A DNA stretch of 64,000 bases from positions 62,001-126,000 of the forward strand of contig JAXHOK010000054.1 of the NCBI GenBank assembly GCA_034519515.1. The letters are read 5' to 3'. Position numbers and translations under genes: made by a program. Below, piece after piece: positions 7,080 to 16,067 of the stretch (within the stretch, counting starts at the first letter, position 1; each line of letters starts with the position of its first letter). The notes below the pieces were generated by a model. The model was given only the letters and a program-made list of their open reading frames with translations, did no database searches and was not told where the DNA came from. Origin of the DNA: Arcicella sp034519515 (lineage in GTDB: Bacteria > Bacteroidota > Bacteroidia > Cytophagales > Spirosomataceae).

Positions 7080-9281
7080 CTACTCTTTCTTCTTATCAAC
7101 TTGCGTAACTTTCACAGTACTTGACGGTTTTACTGCCAGTAAATCAGTCATCAAGCGTTGCGTTTCTTTGAGATAAGTATCTTTTTCACGCTTATCTTTC
7201 AAGACTTTTGCTTTCGCTACTGCAATACTTACGGAATCGGTAGCAGGTTTAGGAGTAGTAGGTTTTGTTGCTCCACCAACCGCAGAAGTTGTTGGTTTTG
7301 ACTGATCACCTAACAATTCATCCGTATCAAGCAAATTCTTTTTCTTTTGGTCTTCAATTTCCTTTTTGCGTTTGTCTTCTTGCAACGAAACTGTTTTCTT
7401 TTCTTTTGCTTTTTTATAATTATCTATTTCGGTCAAAAGTTTCTTTAAATCCGTTTCTGTTTTCAAACGTTCTTGGTATCTTCCACGTAAAAATGACACT
7501 TCTTTTTCCGTAATATTATTGGTTGGAACATACTTTGTAGTCGCAATCATGTCCCAAGGCAAAGCACTTGGTTGTGAGCTTTCGCCAAATTCAGAAGCAC
7601 TGAAAGACGATGGCAATTCAATATCGGGCGTTACACCTTTGTGTTGTGTACTACTGCCCGTAACACGATAAAATTTCTCCATCGTAATTTTCAACTGACC
7701 AACGCCTTCGGGTTCACCTTTCAAGAAACGCTCTAAGTCAATCAAACTCTGAACTGTTCCTTTTCCATACGTCTGTTCACCGATAATTAAACCACGTTTG
7801 TAATCTTGAATTGCTCCAGCAAAAATTTCTGATGCTGATGCCGAGAAGCGATTTACCAAAACCGAAACAGGTCCATCATACGTTACAAATGGGTCTCTAT
7901 CATATTCAGCAGAAATTTCACCGTCTGATTGCTTGCGTTGAACCACTGGACCTTGGGTAATAAATAACCCCGTCAAACTAACGGCTTCCGTTAATGAACC
8001 TCCACCATTATTTCTCAAATCCACAATTACGCCATCCACTTTTTCCGCTTTCAATTCGTTCAAATAACGCTTTACATCAGCAGTTGTGCTTTTAAAACCT
8101 TGTTCTCCGCTTCTTGCTCCTTCAAAATCACGATAAAACAATGGGATCGTAATCAAACCATATTTATAATCTTTACCATCACGGTTAAAATTCAGCACCT
8201 CTTTTTTGGCAGTACCTTCTTCCAACTTGATTTTCTCACGAACAATACGAACTTCCTTTGGAACTGAACCCGTCGGAGCATCAATTGATAAAATTTTCAA
8301 TCTAACCACAGTACCTTTTGGTCCTTTGATTAACTTAACGGCATCATCCGTAAACCAACCTACAATGTCTTGAAAAGGTTTATCATCGCCCTGAGCAACG
8401 GCAGTAATTCTATCTTTTGCCGTTAATTGGTGACTTTTATAGGCAGGTCCACCCACGATTAAGTCCACAATCTGAACGTAATCACCCTCATTTCTCAAAG
8501 TAGCCCCAATTCCTTCCAAAGACTGCGACATTTCCTGATTGAACGTAGAAGCGGCTTTCGGGATAAAATAGGTCGTGTGCGGATCAACACTTTCCGTAAA
8601 AGCATTCATAAATTGCTGAAAAACATCCTCACTCTTGGTTTTGTCAAAATACTTTTCCGAACGCTTATATCTTTCCTTCAAATCCTTGACGGCAGAAGTA
8701 TCGGCTTTGCCACTGATTTTCCAGTCTAATAAGGTACTTTTAACTGCCTTTCTCCAAATATCATCCAACTCAACATTGCTTTTTGCCCAAGATGATTTCT
8801 CACGGTCAGGCGTATAAGTTTCATCAATTTTGAAATCCGATGGTTTATTTAATAGAGACGTGACAAACGTAAAACGTTCTTTGGCTCTCTTGCGATAAAC
8901 ATTATAGATTTGATAAGCTGCCGACAGGTCACCGCTCTTCAATTGGTCATCTAATTCAAAACGAAATTTCTCAAATCCCTCCACATCCGTAGCTGTAAAA
9001 TTCATCTTGTTGAAGTCTAATTCTTTGATGTATGTATCTAAGATTTTAGAAGACAAAGAATCATTCAAAGGTACTTTTCGGTAATGATAGTTACTCAAAA
9101 TCTCCGAAACCATATTCTCTACTTTTTTCTGAGTAGCGGTTGGTTGCAAATCATCGGCTGCATATTTATACGCAACCGTAGTCTGATTTTGAGCAGTTGG
9201 TGAAAACGACTTCAAGCCAAAAAACGCCAACAGCGAAACTGGTAGAAGCAAAAGCAAGTATTTTGTCATATTATTTTTCAT
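7080..9281 (-). CDS. prc: carboxy-terminal processing (tail-specific) protease, Prc/CtpA family
   Basis: Periplasmic serine protease of family S41 that trims or degrades envelope proteins from their C-termini. The 733 residues begin with an N-terminal signal anchor (MTKYLLLLLPVSLLAFFGLK), a helical N-terminal domain, a PDZ domain near 240-330, then the S41 core with the catalytic Ser in NRFSASASEIFAG (about residue 480) and catalytic Lys in YGKGTVQ (about 504). The C-terminus is a charged, Lys-rich DUF3340-type tail, as in E. coli Prc. Its ATG overlaps the stop of the FKBP gene (ATGA at 9278-9281), so it is translationally coupled to that chaperone. A terminator follows the gene. Confidence 0.93.
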   Translation of the reverse strand: MKNNMTKYLLLLLPVSLLAFFGLKSFSPTAQNQTTVAYKYAADDLQPTATQKKVENMVSEILSNYHYRKVPLNDSLSSKILDTYIKELDFNKMNFTATDVEGFEKFRFELDDQLKSGDLSAAYQIYNVYRKRAKERFTFVTSLLNKPSDFKIDETYTPDREKSSWAKSNVELDDIWRKAVKSTLLDWKISGKADTSAVKDLKERYKRSEKYFDKTKSEDVFQQFMNAFTESVDPHTTYFIPKAASTFNQEMSQSLEGIGATLRNEGDYVQIVDLIVGGPAYKSHQLTAKDRITAVAQGDDKPFQDIVGWFTDDAVKLIKGPKGTVVRLKILSIDAPTGSVPKEVRIVREKIKLEEGTAKKEVLNFNRDGKDYKYGLITIPLFYRDFEGARSGEQGFKSTTADVKRYLNELKAEKVDGVIVDLRNNGGGSLTEAVSLTGLFITQGPVVQRKQSDGEISAEYDRDPFVTYDGPVSVLVNRFSASASEIFAGAIQDYKRGLIIGEQTYGKGTVQSLIDLERFLKGEPEGVGQLKITMEKFYRVTGSSTQHKGVTPDIELPSSFSASEFGESSQPSALPWDMIATTKYVPTNNITEKEVSFLRGRYQERLKTETDLKKLLTEIDNYKKAKEKKTVSLQEDKRKKEIEDQKKKNLLDTDELLGDQSKPTTSAVGGATKPTTPKPATDSVSIAVAKAKVLKDKREKDTYLKETQRLMTDLLAVKPSSTVKVTQVDKKKE

Positions 9282-10039
9282 TTTTCAATTCCTAACAATT
9301 CAACTTCAAAAACAAGGGCAGAATAAGGTTTGATGGTTGGTCCACTTCCACGGCTTCCATACGCCAAGGCTTGTGGGATAAATAATTTCCATTTTGAACC
9401 AACGGGCATTAACTGCAAGGCTTCAATCCAACCTGGAATTACTCCCGTAACAGGAAATGTAATAGGCTCTCCTCTTTGTACGGAACTATCAAAAACAGTT
9501 CCATCAATTAACGTTCCGTGGTAATGTGTTTTTACTTTATCACTTGATGCAGGTTTTGGTCCATCACCCGCTTTCATGATTTGATATTGTAATCCACTTG
9601 GTAACGTTATGATGCCTTCTTTGGTTTTATTCTCAGCTAAAAACTTTTCACCCGAAATTCTGTTTGGTTCAAAAGCCTTAGCTTGTTCACGTTGCATATA
9701 CTTCTGAACCAACTGATTCGCCATCATATCATTAAAAGGAGTTTTCTCACCTTTCATGACTTCATTAAACCCTTTTTGGAGTAATTCCGCATCAATTTCG
9801 ATATTCTGAGATTTAAAATTCTGTGCCACTAAAATACCTAATCCATAACTGGCAGAATCTTTCAAAGAACTCAAAGACGATGGCGATGAAGATTGAGAAG
9901 ATGGCACACTTACTACTTCCGAACTGCGAGTAATAACTCGTGGCTTATTATTGGGACGTGATGGTTTTTTAGTTTGTGCATCTGCAAAGAAAGGAATCAA
10001 GGCAACGCCCGTACAAAGTAAAAGATTTTTTAATTTCAT
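9278..10039 (-). CDS. FKBP-type peptidyl-prolyl isomerase, exported
   Basis: Prolyl isomerase/chaperone of the FkpA/Mip type, 253 residues from the ATG at 10039. A signal peptide (MKLKNLLLCTGVALIPFFADAQ) is followed by a Ser/Pro-rich linker, an N-terminal helical dimerisation domain (about 65-145, DSASYGLGILVAQNF) and a C-terminal FKBP domain with VKTHYHGTLIDGTVFDSS, GVIPGWIEALQLMPVG and the closing FEVELLGI. I rejected an upstream start that would add 29 residues ahead of the signal peptide. It shares a 4-bp ATGA overlap with the downstream protease gene, which suggests coordinated folding and degradation of envelope proteins. Confidence 0.92.
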   Translation of the reverse strand: MKLKNLLLCTGVALIPFFADAQTKKPSRPNNKPRVITRSSEVVSVPSSQSSSPSSLSSLKDSASYGLGILVAQNFKSQNIEIDAELLQKGFNEVMKGEKTPFNDMMANQLVQKYMQREQAKAFEPNRISGEKFLAENKTKEGIITLPSGLQYQIMKAGDGPKPASSDKVKTHYHGTLIDGTVFDSSVQRGEPITFPVTGVIPGWIEALQLMPVGSKWKLFIPQALAYGSRGSGPTIKPYSALVFEVELLGIEK

Positions 10040-10212
10040 GATTAATGTTTTGTTTGTATTGAGTCTTGTGTACAAGATATTGAGTATTATCAAATTTAGG
10101 CATCCTAAGAATTTCTCAGTACCCAATACTTAATACATTGTACAGTTTTAAAGATAATAACGAAAATTGAGCTTACAAAATTATTATCCTTCAACGGTTT
10201 TATTGATAAACA

Positions 10213-10251
10213 AAAAAACGGTCTGAACGTTTTAGGTTCAGACCGTTTTTT
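10213..10251. terminator. bidirectional hairpin terminator
   Basis: Perfect 16-bp stem, AAAAAACGGTCTGAAC 10213-10228 with GTTCAGACCGTTTTTT 10236-10251, loop GTTTTAG. It terminates the susCD-lipoprotein operon on the minus strand and insulates the FKBP gene downstream of it. Confidence 0.85.
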
Positions 10252-10273
10252 GCAAATATTTTACAGGAAATGA

Positions 10274-10855
10274 TTATTTCAAAACATTTACTCTGTAAAA
10301 GAATGGGGCACTGTAAAAAGCACCACCCGTGATGTTCAGACCTGTGTTGGCAGCAGTAAAAGTTTTACCGTTGGTCAATTTCATAGATCCCAAAATTTCA
10401 AATCTATCACCTACTGAAACATTGGCAGCCGCAACTTTTGAAGCCGTCAAAGCCTCAGCACCTGTAACCGCAAGCGTTGCTCTTGGATAACCCGTTGTGG
10501 GATCTTTCGTAAAAGCTGAAGCAGCAATTGTTTTAATGGGCTGCACAATTCCTGCTCCTGCGGCGGTTCCGTTTGCTGGGGTTGCATCCACAAATCTTAC
10601 GGATAAGTCATAAGAAGCAAAATCTGCTCCTTTATTTGGAGTAACTGCCTCAGCCAAAAATTCCATTTTAGTACCCGCCATGTTGGCAACACTGAAATTA
10701 AAAGTGGTCAGTGCAACTGGATAAGGAGTAACTGTGCGAATGTAACCACCATTTTCTAAAGCCTCTAAATCAATGGGGGTAATCATTTCGGTCTTACAAG
10801 CCGCTGAAAAAAGACCAATGGCTAATAAAATTGAATATATTTTTGAATGTTTCAT
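10274..10855 (-). CDS. lipoprotein, third gene of a SusC/SusD operon
   Basis: A 193-residue putative outer-membrane lipoprotein. The signal ends in a lipobox at LFSAAC (Cys about 20), followed by a beta-rich, Ala/Thr-rich body with alternating hydrophobic strands and no catalytic motif. It is the third gene after susC (12583) and susD (10876), 20 bp after the SusD stop, the position normally occupied by surface glycan- or ligand-binding lipoproteins. By context it probably helps capture the operon's substrate; that is inference, and the family is not recognised. The operon ends at the terminator 10213-10251. Confidence 0.7.
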   Translation of the reverse strand: MKHSKIYSILLAIGLFSAACKTEMITPIDLEALENGGYIRTVTPYPVALTTFNFSVANMAGTKMEFLAEAVTPNKGADFASYDLSVRFVDATPANGTAAGAGIVQPIKTIAASAFTKDPTTGYPRATLAVTGAEALTASKVAAANVSVGDRFEILGSMKLTNGKTFTAANTGLNITGGAFYSAPFFYRVNVLK

Positions 10856-10875
10856 TTTACGTTTTGTGTTAAAGA

Positions 10876-12525
10876 TTACTTAATAAATCCAGCAGGATTA
10901 CTATCCCAAAATACAGGTAATGTCATATTTGTCTTTTGCTTTGCATTAGAGTTTCTTTGAACATACGACAAAGGATAATAAAATGAACGGGCAAAAGCAC
11001 CTGGATTTGGATCTAAAGCTGGTTGCTGATTACGTGGCATTCCCGTGCGGCGGTATAAGTTATAAGACTCTATACCATTACCATACAAAGCATAATAATA
11101 TTCAGTAGCGATAATATTCATTCTATCCCCATCATTGGTTGCCGCAGCATAAGCATCCTTTGCTTTTTTAACATAAGCCTCAACTTCATCCGCAAATACA
11201 ATTTTATTGGCAGCTTCAAATGTAGCAATTTTTCCACCTTCAGCCGAAGCCAACGTAAATGCTCTTACATCCGCCATTGATTTACGAATGGCTGATTCTA
11301 ACAATGTTGCAGCGTTTCCAGTAGTCCCTAAGGTCAAAGCTGATTCTGCTAACATGAAATCTGTAAAAGACGACATAATGATTGGGTGGATACCCGCACC
11401 TGCGGCACCCGCAACCAAAGCAACGGGTTTGCCATTATCGTTGTCATACAATCCTCCTGCGGGATAAGGCCCCCAAGCCGTTCTTAATAATCCGTCTGGT
11501 GGAATTCCTTCGTTACTCAAATGATCTCTACCCCAATATCCTACTGGCGTTGGTAAACAATAATAATCAGTAGCTGCGTAATGGTTTGGTTTTGCATTGT
11601 TCACACAACGTACTTCGTTTACATTTTTCGTGTTGACAATTACTTGACGATAAAAATACGAACGAATCCGTGGGTCTTGGCGGTCATACATCCCTCCCAT
11701 GTAAGAATTTGACTGATAATCACCCGCACCCGTTGGTGAATACTGGTTTGCATACCGTGGATGGCGATTGTTTGGATTTACTTGATTTGTTCCATACTTG
11801 AAAGTAAAGTTTTGAGCCGTTGATGAAACCAATTTTCCACCTGCTATCAAAGCATTAATTCCCGTTCTTGAACCTGCCGCATCAATTAGTCTGCGGTTTA
11901 ACAAGATTTTCAATTTCAATGTATTTGCGGCACGAATCCAACTGTCAAGATTTCCGCTGTAATACAAATCGGTTGCTAATCCAGCCTTTGACTTTGCATT
12001 AAAATTCTCAATGGCTTTATCTAAGTCAGCGACGGCAGCCGTATATACAGCCGCTCCACCATCTACTTTTGGGTTAAAATTTTCTGGATTCAAAGCATCC
12101 GTTAAAGGAACATCTCCAAAAGCATCCACCAAATTCGCCGTTACTGATGCTCTGATTACTCGTGCAACTCCAGCATGAACGAAAAATTCACTTTTTTCCG
12201 CTAAGGGAATCAACGTTTTTATATCATTTAAAATGCCTGCATAAGCCGTTAACCATAGATTTCCAAAGTTGCCATCAAGTCCCCCTGGCGATACAGCATT
12301 GTCATAAACGGCTGCCCCTGCATTCAGCATACGAGTTAAACGCATTCCTGGGTCACCAACTTGGGTGAAATGTTGAGCGTAATCAATTTGAATGCGACTT
12401 GCCAAGTAATTGACATCAGTATTATTGGTCGTAACTGCATTAGGGCTATCTAATAAATCAAGTTTACAAGAACTAACGCCAATGATAGACAAAGCCAATA
12501 AATATATTTTTATATTCTTTATCAT
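10876..12525 (-). CDS. SusD/RagB-family outer-membrane lipoprotein (SusD-like_2 type)
   Basis: Surface lipoprotein that caps its partner SusC barrel and captures ligand. The signal peptide and lipobox are visible in LLALSIIGVSSCKLDLL (Cys about 20). The body of 549 residues is helix-rich with TPR-like pairs and contains the long insert WGRDHLSNEGIPPDG and the conserved C-terminal segment ESYNLYRRTGMPRNQQP, typical of the SusD/RagB nutrient-binding branch often found with peptide or unknown substrates. It lies 57 bp after the cognate susC stop. The substrate cannot be predicted: there are no glycoside hydrolases, sulfatases or sensors in the locus. Confidence 0.92.
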   Translation of the reverse strand: MIKNIKIYLLALSIIGVSSCKLDLLDSPNAVTTNNTDVNYLASRIQIDYAQHFTQVGDPGMRLTRMLNAGAAVYDNAVSPGGLDGNFGNLWLTAYAGILNDIKTLIPLAEKSEFFVHAGVARVIRASVTANLVDAFGDVPLTDALNPENFNPKVDGGAAVYTAAVADLDKAIENFNAKSKAGLATDLYYSGNLDSWIRAANTLKLKILLNRRLIDAAGSRTGINALIAGGKLVSSTAQNFTFKYGTNQVNPNNRHPRYANQYSPTGAGDYQSNSYMGGMYDRQDPRIRSYFYRQVIVNTKNVNEVRCVNNAKPNHYAATDYYCLPTPVGYWGRDHLSNEGIPPDGLLRTAWGPYPAGGLYDNDNGKPVALVAGAAGAGIHPIIMSSFTDFMLAESALTLGTTGNAATLLESAIRKSMADVRAFTLASAEGGKIATFEAANKIVFADEVEAYVKKAKDAYAAATNDGDRMNIIATEYYYALYGNGIESYNLYRRTGMPRNQQPALDPNPGAFARSFYYPLSYVQRNSNAKQKTNMTLPVFWDSNPAGFIK

Positions 12526-12582
12526 TTTTTTATCTAAATTATTGTGAAAATATTAATCAAGAAATCATCTTGAAATTTTATT

Positions 12583-15500
12583 TTAGAAAGTAATTTTAAG
12601 GGTTCCTCCAATTCTTCTTGAGCTTGGTCCGGTCAATAGTTCAAAACCAAGACCATTACCAACGCCTAAACCAAGGTTATCAGTATCTAAGTTTACGCCC
12701 GTAGGAATATTCAAGGCTTTATACCAAAGGTTGTTTCCTGAAAAAGTTAAACTTGCTCCCTTCATCCCTAATTTAGAAATCAAATTTTTAGGTAAAGCAT
12801 ACGTCAAAGATACTTCCTGTAAACGAACCGTTGAAGCATCGAAAATACGTCCTTCGTCGCCAAAGAAATAAACGTTATTAAAGTTTACGTCTGAACCCGT
12901 TACTTGAATATTATTTGGCGTTCCGTCAGCTTTTACGCCTGGGAAAATAAAAGTTTGAGCTCTATCATAACCAGATTCCTGTCCAGATTCAATTGTTAAA
13001 CCACGACCCAACAATGCTCCTGCCGTTGAAGAATACATAGCCCCACCATGACGATAAGTAACCATCACGTTTAATGATAATCCTTTGTAATTAAACGTGT
13101 TAATCATACTCGAATTGAAAGCGGGATTAGGGTCTCCTAATTCAATTGGCGTTGCAGTTTGCTGTAAATTACCGGCTCCATCTATCAATAATTGTCCTGC
13201 TTCATTACGACGGTAACCAATTCCTTTGATGATATTAAATGGTCTGCCAACAACTGCATAATTACCCAAAGCCGAACCAAATCCAGAAATTTGAACTTCT
13301 TTGATGTCATTTCCCAAGTCTTCTACGGTTGGTGTATTACGTGAATAAGTCAAGGCAACATCCCAAGAGAAAAGCCCTTTTGTAATAGGTGTTCCGTTTA
13401 AACTAAATTCAAATCCTGTATTACGAATTCTGCCTACGTTAATTGTTGTGCTGGTGTAACCTGTTGAGGCATCCAATGGAGCAGTTGTAATCAAATTACG
13501 AGTAACTCGGTTGTAGTATGTAAAATCGAAACCTATTTTGCTATTGAATAATTTTCCTTCCAAACCTAATTCAGTTTCAGTATGTAATTCTGGTTTCAAA
13601 TTTCTGTTACCCAAAACGTTGTCCACTGAATGTGTTTGAATTGGAGCAGATGTTAACCATCCTCTTGCATTTTGATTTAAGATATTTCGAGTTTGATATG
13701 GATTGGGGAAACCCGCTGATGTACCAACACCTACTCTCATTTTTAAATAATTAAGTGTTTTAGAGTTAAACCCTTTGAAAGCAGAGGTTGGAACAAAAGA
13801 TATACTACCTGATGGGTAAAAAATCTGACGATTATCAGCTTCAACGGTTGATGTCCAATCATTTCTACCTGCAAAATTCAAGAATAAGAAATTATCATAG
13901 TCGGCGGTTACTTCGCCAAATACCCCCATTCTGGTTTGCTCAGTCGTTCTATTGAAAGCAACATTATCAATAAAGTTATTGTGACGATAAAGACCACGAG
14001 CAAGCATATTTTGACTTAAGATATTATATTGCCCGAACCGATCATTGCGCATATTACCGCCCAATTTCCCCGCCAAAGTAAGTTTATCAGACAAAGACTT
14101 CGTGTATGACAAAATCAAGGAATTATCCACAATCGTACTCTTTGAATTAAGAGTATTGTATAGACCATTCACCAAAACAGTACCTCCTTTGTTCAACATA
14201 AACTCTTGAGTCTCATCGTAGGTATCCAAACCAATTTTATAGAGAGCTGTAAAGTCCTTAGAAATCTCCCAATTAAAAGAAGTTGCCGAAAAAAATCGAT
14301 TTACTACACCCGTTGTTTTGTAGTTATTTAAAATCCATCTTGGGTTTGGAATATCATTTCCACTGCGGAAATAGACCGAACTGCCATCAATAGGGTTTTC
14401 GTAGGGCCAGTTTGTTAAATCTACTTGACGTGGCGTGTACATTACGTTCGCTAAAACCGAAGGAAAATCATTAGCATTATTCCCTTGTCCAGAACTCAAA
14501 GGTGGTGAGAATTGGTCAGTATTCGTGAAACTAAAAGAAGTGTTTGCTGTGAGATTTTTAGACAACTGAGCATTAATTCCTAATCCCAAGTTCAATCTTT
14601 TCAAGCCATTATTTTCTATGTACCCTTGTTCATCGTTATAACCCGCCGAAACGTTATAACTCACTTTCTCGCCGCCACCAGATATGTTCATCGAGGTATT
14701 TGAAACAATGCCTGTGCGGAAGAAATCACTCACATTATTAGGAAAAACCTGCATAGTGTACGGGCTAACCGAAGCAACGTAGGGCGCTAAAGCCGCTCTC
14801 GTACTTAAATTTGTCAAGAAAGCGTAAGGGTGATTGGTAAGACCCGCATTGGTATTTTGCGAAGGGTAAGTTCTCGCTTCTTCCAAAGATGGTCCCCAGT
14901 TACTAAAGAAGTATCCTAAATTCTGCTGAAAACCACCCACATAAGAATTTTGATATTTGGGTAAATGAACTGTGTTCGCAAATATTGATTGCGTGATTGA
15001 ATACTCCGTTTTACGAGCCTTCTTACTACCATTTTTAGTTGTTACTAAGATTACACCATTACGTCCTTGGTCACCGTAAGTAACCGTAGCTGCTAAACCC
15101 TTCAACACCGTAACATTTTCGATGTTGTTTGGGTCAATGTCTAAGAAACGACTCGAAGAAGTTTGTCCTCCACCTGTAAAACCAGCCGAAGAACCATCTC
15201 CCGCCAAACGTGAGTTGGTGTTTGAATTGAAAGGAACGCCATCTACCACAAAAAGTGGTTGTACAGAACCCGTAATTGATGAATAACCACGAATGGTAAT
15301 GTTCGTTCCTGTGCCTGATACTCCCGAAGTTGAGGTAACGTTCACACCCGCAATCTTGCCTTGCAAAACACGACCAACGTCCGCTTGTGGACGGTCTTCG
15401 ATGTTTTTCTTGTCGAGGGTAGTTACAGAATAACCCAAAGCACGTTTTTCACGTACAATTCCTTGGGCAGTTACCACCACTTCCGAAAGTTGTTGAATGT

Positions 15501-15795
15501 CAGTTGATAGTTTTGCATTAATAGTTGATTGCCCGCCAATGGCAATTTCCAATGGAGCAAAGCCAACAAAAGTAAACTTTAGTGTGCCACCAGAAGATGG
15601 AACATCAACTGAATAATTTCCAGAGCCATCGGTGGTTGCACCTTTATTTGTGCCTTTCACTTGAACCGATACACCTGGAAGACCCGAGCCGTCCTCGGCT
15701 GAGGTTACTTTACCTGACACTTTTCTATCTTGGGCAAGGAGACTTGCACAAAAACAAAATGTCATAAATAAAGTCATGAGTAATTGTTTCTTCAT
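12583..15795 (-). CDS. SusC/RagA-family TonB-linked outer-membrane transporter
   Basis: TonB-dependent outer-membrane transporter, 1070 residues. Signal peptide 1-21 (ending SLLAQ), then a carboxypeptidase-regulatory-like domain (about 25-105, VSGKVTSAEDGSGLPGVSV), a plug with the SusC signature GYSSITGSVQPLFVVDGVPF, and a 22-strand barrel ending in RRIGGTLKITF with a terminal Phe. The region between residues 105 and 125 (LSEVVVTAQG) is the usual TonB-box-like segment. It is transcribed with a SusD and a lipoprotein downstream. The gene itself has no adjacent anti-sigma/ECF pair. A perfect 16-bp palindrome 135 bp upstream of its start may be an operator. Confidence 0.95.
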   Translation of the reverse strand: MKKQLLMTLFMTFCFCASLLAQDRKVSGKVTSAEDGSGLPGVSVQVKGTNKGATTDGSGNYSVDVPSSGGTLKFTFVGFAPLEIAIGGQSTINAKLSTDIQQLSEVVVTAQGIVREKRALGYSVTTLDKKNIEDRPQADVGRVLQGKIAGVNVTSTSGVSGTGTNITIRGYSSITGSVQPLFVVDGVPFNSNTNSRLAGDGSSAGFTGGGQTSSSRFLDIDPNNIENVTVLKGLAATVTYGDQGRNGVILVTTKNGSKKARKTEYSITQSIFANTVHLPKYQNSYVGGFQQNLGYFFSNWGPSLEEARTYPSQNTNAGLTNHPYAFLTNLSTRAALAPYVASVSPYTMQVFPNNVSDFFRTGIVSNTSMNISGGGEKVSYNVSAGYNDEQGYIENNGLKRLNLGLGINAQLSKNLTANTSFSFTNTDQFSPPLSSGQGNNANDFPSVLANVMYTPRQVDLTNWPYENPIDGSSVYFRSGNDIPNPRWILNNYKTTGVVNRFFSATSFNWEISKDFTALYKIGLDTYDETQEFMLNKGGTVLVNGLYNTLNSKSTIVDNSLILSYTKSLSDKLTLAGKLGGNMRNDRFGQYNILSQNMLARGLYRHNNFIDNVAFNRTTEQTRMGVFGEVTADYDNFLFLNFAGRNDWTSTVEADNRQIFYPSGSISFVPTSAFKGFNSKTLNYLKMRVGVGTSAGFPNPYQTRNILNQNARGWLTSAPIQTHSVDNVLGNRNLKPELHTETELGLEGKLFNSKIGFDFTYYNRVTRNLITTAPLDASTGYTSTTINVGRIRNTGFEFSLNGTPITKGLFSWDVALTYSRNTPTVEDLGNDIKEVQISGFGSALGNYAVVGRPFNIIKGIGYRRNEAGQLLIDGAGNLQQTATPIELGDPNPAFNSSMINTFNYKGLSLNVMVTYRHGGAMYSSTAGALLGRGLTIESGQESGYDRAQTFIFPGVKADGTPNNIQVTGSDVNFNNVYFFGDEGRIFDASTVRLQEVSLTYALPKNLISKLGMKGASLTFSGNNLWYKALNIPTGVNLDTDNLGLGVGNGLGFELLTGPSSRRIGGTLKITF

Positions 15796-15929
15796 GTTCT
15801 ATTTAATTATGGTTAAAAATTTGTTAAATGAATAAAAATTGTAATACGTAAAAATAGTAAATTTAATTATATGAAGCAACACAAAAATCAAAACAAAATT
15901 TGGTTTCATCTCTAAATACTTATGTTTTA

Positions 15930-15945
15930 TAGGCATTAATGCCTA
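15930..15945. promoter_or_regulatory. 16-bp perfect palindrome upstream of susC (candidate operator)
   Basis: TAGGCATTAATGCCTA is self-complementary with no mismatch. It lies in the 272-bp region 15796-16067 between the two SusC/SusD loci, which otherwise holds AT-rich sequence and the terminator of the upstream locus. Its position fits an operator for the 12583-15795 susC, but no adjacent regulator gene exists. Confidence 0.4.
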
Positions 15946-16017
15946 ATTCATAGCATTTTATTTTAAAAAACTGGTTTAATCATGCTCTATAGATATACTC
16001 CCACTTGAAATAATAAC

Positions 16018-16050
16018 AAAAAAGCGAGCCAAAATTGGCTCGCTTTTTTT
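16018..16050. terminator. terminator after the second SusC/SusD locus
   Basis: AAAAAAGCGAGCC 16018-16030 pairs with GGCTCGCTTTTTT 16037-16049 around AAAATT. It lies 18 bp beyond the stop of the 16068-17429 SusD gene on the minus strand. Confidence 0.8.
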
Positions 16051-16067
16051 GAAGATTTGGTTATAAA

